A program made the position numbers and the translations under genes. The notes beneath the pieces are model-generated. The model saw only the letters and a program-made list of their open reading frames with translations. It was not told the DNA's origin and ran no database searches. This document shows positions 63,515-64,000 of a stretch of 64,000 nt of DNA, piece after piece. The stretch is taken from NCBI GenBank assembly GCA_014529385.2, contig CM043944.1, positions 72,529,884-72,593,883 on the forward strand. The letters are read 5' to 3'. Each line of letters opens with the position of its first letter. The stretch's first letter is position 1. This stretch comes from Adiantum capillus-veneris (Eukaryota > Streptophyta > Polypodiopsida > Polypodiales > Pteridaceae).

Positions 63515-64000
63515 GGGTGGGCCATATGGAACCTCCAACTTCCCTCCTTTTTTATCCAGTTTTGAAAAAATCCCAAAAATTTGAAATTTTTCAAAAATTT
63601 CAAAACTCAAATTTCATCTTCTGAAAACCCCCCTAAAACTATTTTATGGTCAAAAAAGCATTTTTTGATCTCAAAAAGTCAAAACGTGCATCCAAAAACC
63701 CTAAAATTCATTTTTTTTTTAACTTTTAAAAAATCTTTTTTTGCTATCCAGAGCTCCCCCAAAAGTAGTTATTAGGCAAAAAGTGATTTTCTACCCCTTT
63801 TCCAACCCCTCCTTGGTTGCAACCATCACACTCATCCTCTACTCCAACACTCTCTCTCTCTACACCATCTCCATTGCTGCAGCAAGGAAGCTCCTCTCTC
63901 CTCCCCTACCACCTTCCATTGCCACACCAAGTAAGGGTTATCCACCTTCTCCTCCCAGTGCCACACCAAGCAAGGGTTGTCCACCTTCTCCTCCCATTTC
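63321..64000. other. Poly-G run, AT-rich sequence and short tandem repeat; no gene
   Basis: A run of more than 30 G lies at 63480-63512. 63550-63770 is A/T-rich with AAATTT words. At the right edge a 40-bp unit (CCACACCAAG...CCACCTTCTCCTCCCA) occurs twice, at 63919-63958 and 63959-63998. It could be the edge of a further repeat or of a Pro-rich coding array, but too little is visible. Confidence 0.6.

Overview
This window is eukaryotic, plant-type DNA made almost entirely of nested, mostly decayed LTR retrotransposons plus a long satellite-like block. I see no operons, ribosome binding sites or bacterial genes. The repeat load, the Tat-like Ty3/gypsy elements with two RNase H domains, a pentatricopeptide-repeat (PPR) relic and a DUF7869-like transposon gene suggest a large-genome land plant, perhaps a fern or lycophyte. 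That assignment is inference from family content.

Layout. (1) 1-25345: element B1 (minus strand), running off the left edge, split inside gag by element A (minus strand, 3648-22794, 19.1 kb, 5-bp target duplication CTCTC). (2) 25346-29003: remains of element D1 (plus strand; gag knuckle, protease remnant, polypurine tract, partial LTR), then unassigned sequence and a PPR relic that stops at the B2 LTR. (3) 29004-36185: B2, a second copy of B (minus strand), with its 5' end missing. (4) 36186-39264: D2, a D-family LTR (minus strand) with internal sequence on both sides. (5) 39265-42086 and 53776-55368: a DUF7869-like gene (minus strand) cut in two by element C (plus strand, 42087-53775, 11.7 kb). 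(6) 55370-63320: three blocks of hairpin-rich satellite (CCTATGGCC/GGCCATAGG motifs) around a 1.4-kb non-satellite patch. (7) 63320-64000: poly-G run and short repeats.

How the genes relate. B and C carry gag, protease, reverse transcriptase, a first RNase H that has lost its first catalytic Asp, a second plant-Tat-type RNase H with its catalytic residues, and integrase. They share a primer-binding site (TGGYGCCCCCAC) and a conserved small ORF of about 70 codons between that site and gag, tandemly duplicated in C. Element A is a different lineage: tRNA-Asp-like primer site, one ordinary RNase H, a second aspartic-protease-like domain placed after integrase, and a 3.2-kb third ORF (novel N-terminal domain, then coiled coil) after pol. 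Its gag leader and the region before its third ORF each hold four copies of a 24-bp palindrome (AGACATCCTACG plus its reverse complement), while the flanks have diverged. This palindrome system is the best candidate here for something undescribed.

All retroelement reading frames carry stops or frameshifts, so these are relics. Boundaries given to the base are those where I could see LTR ends, primer sites or duplications; others are approximate.
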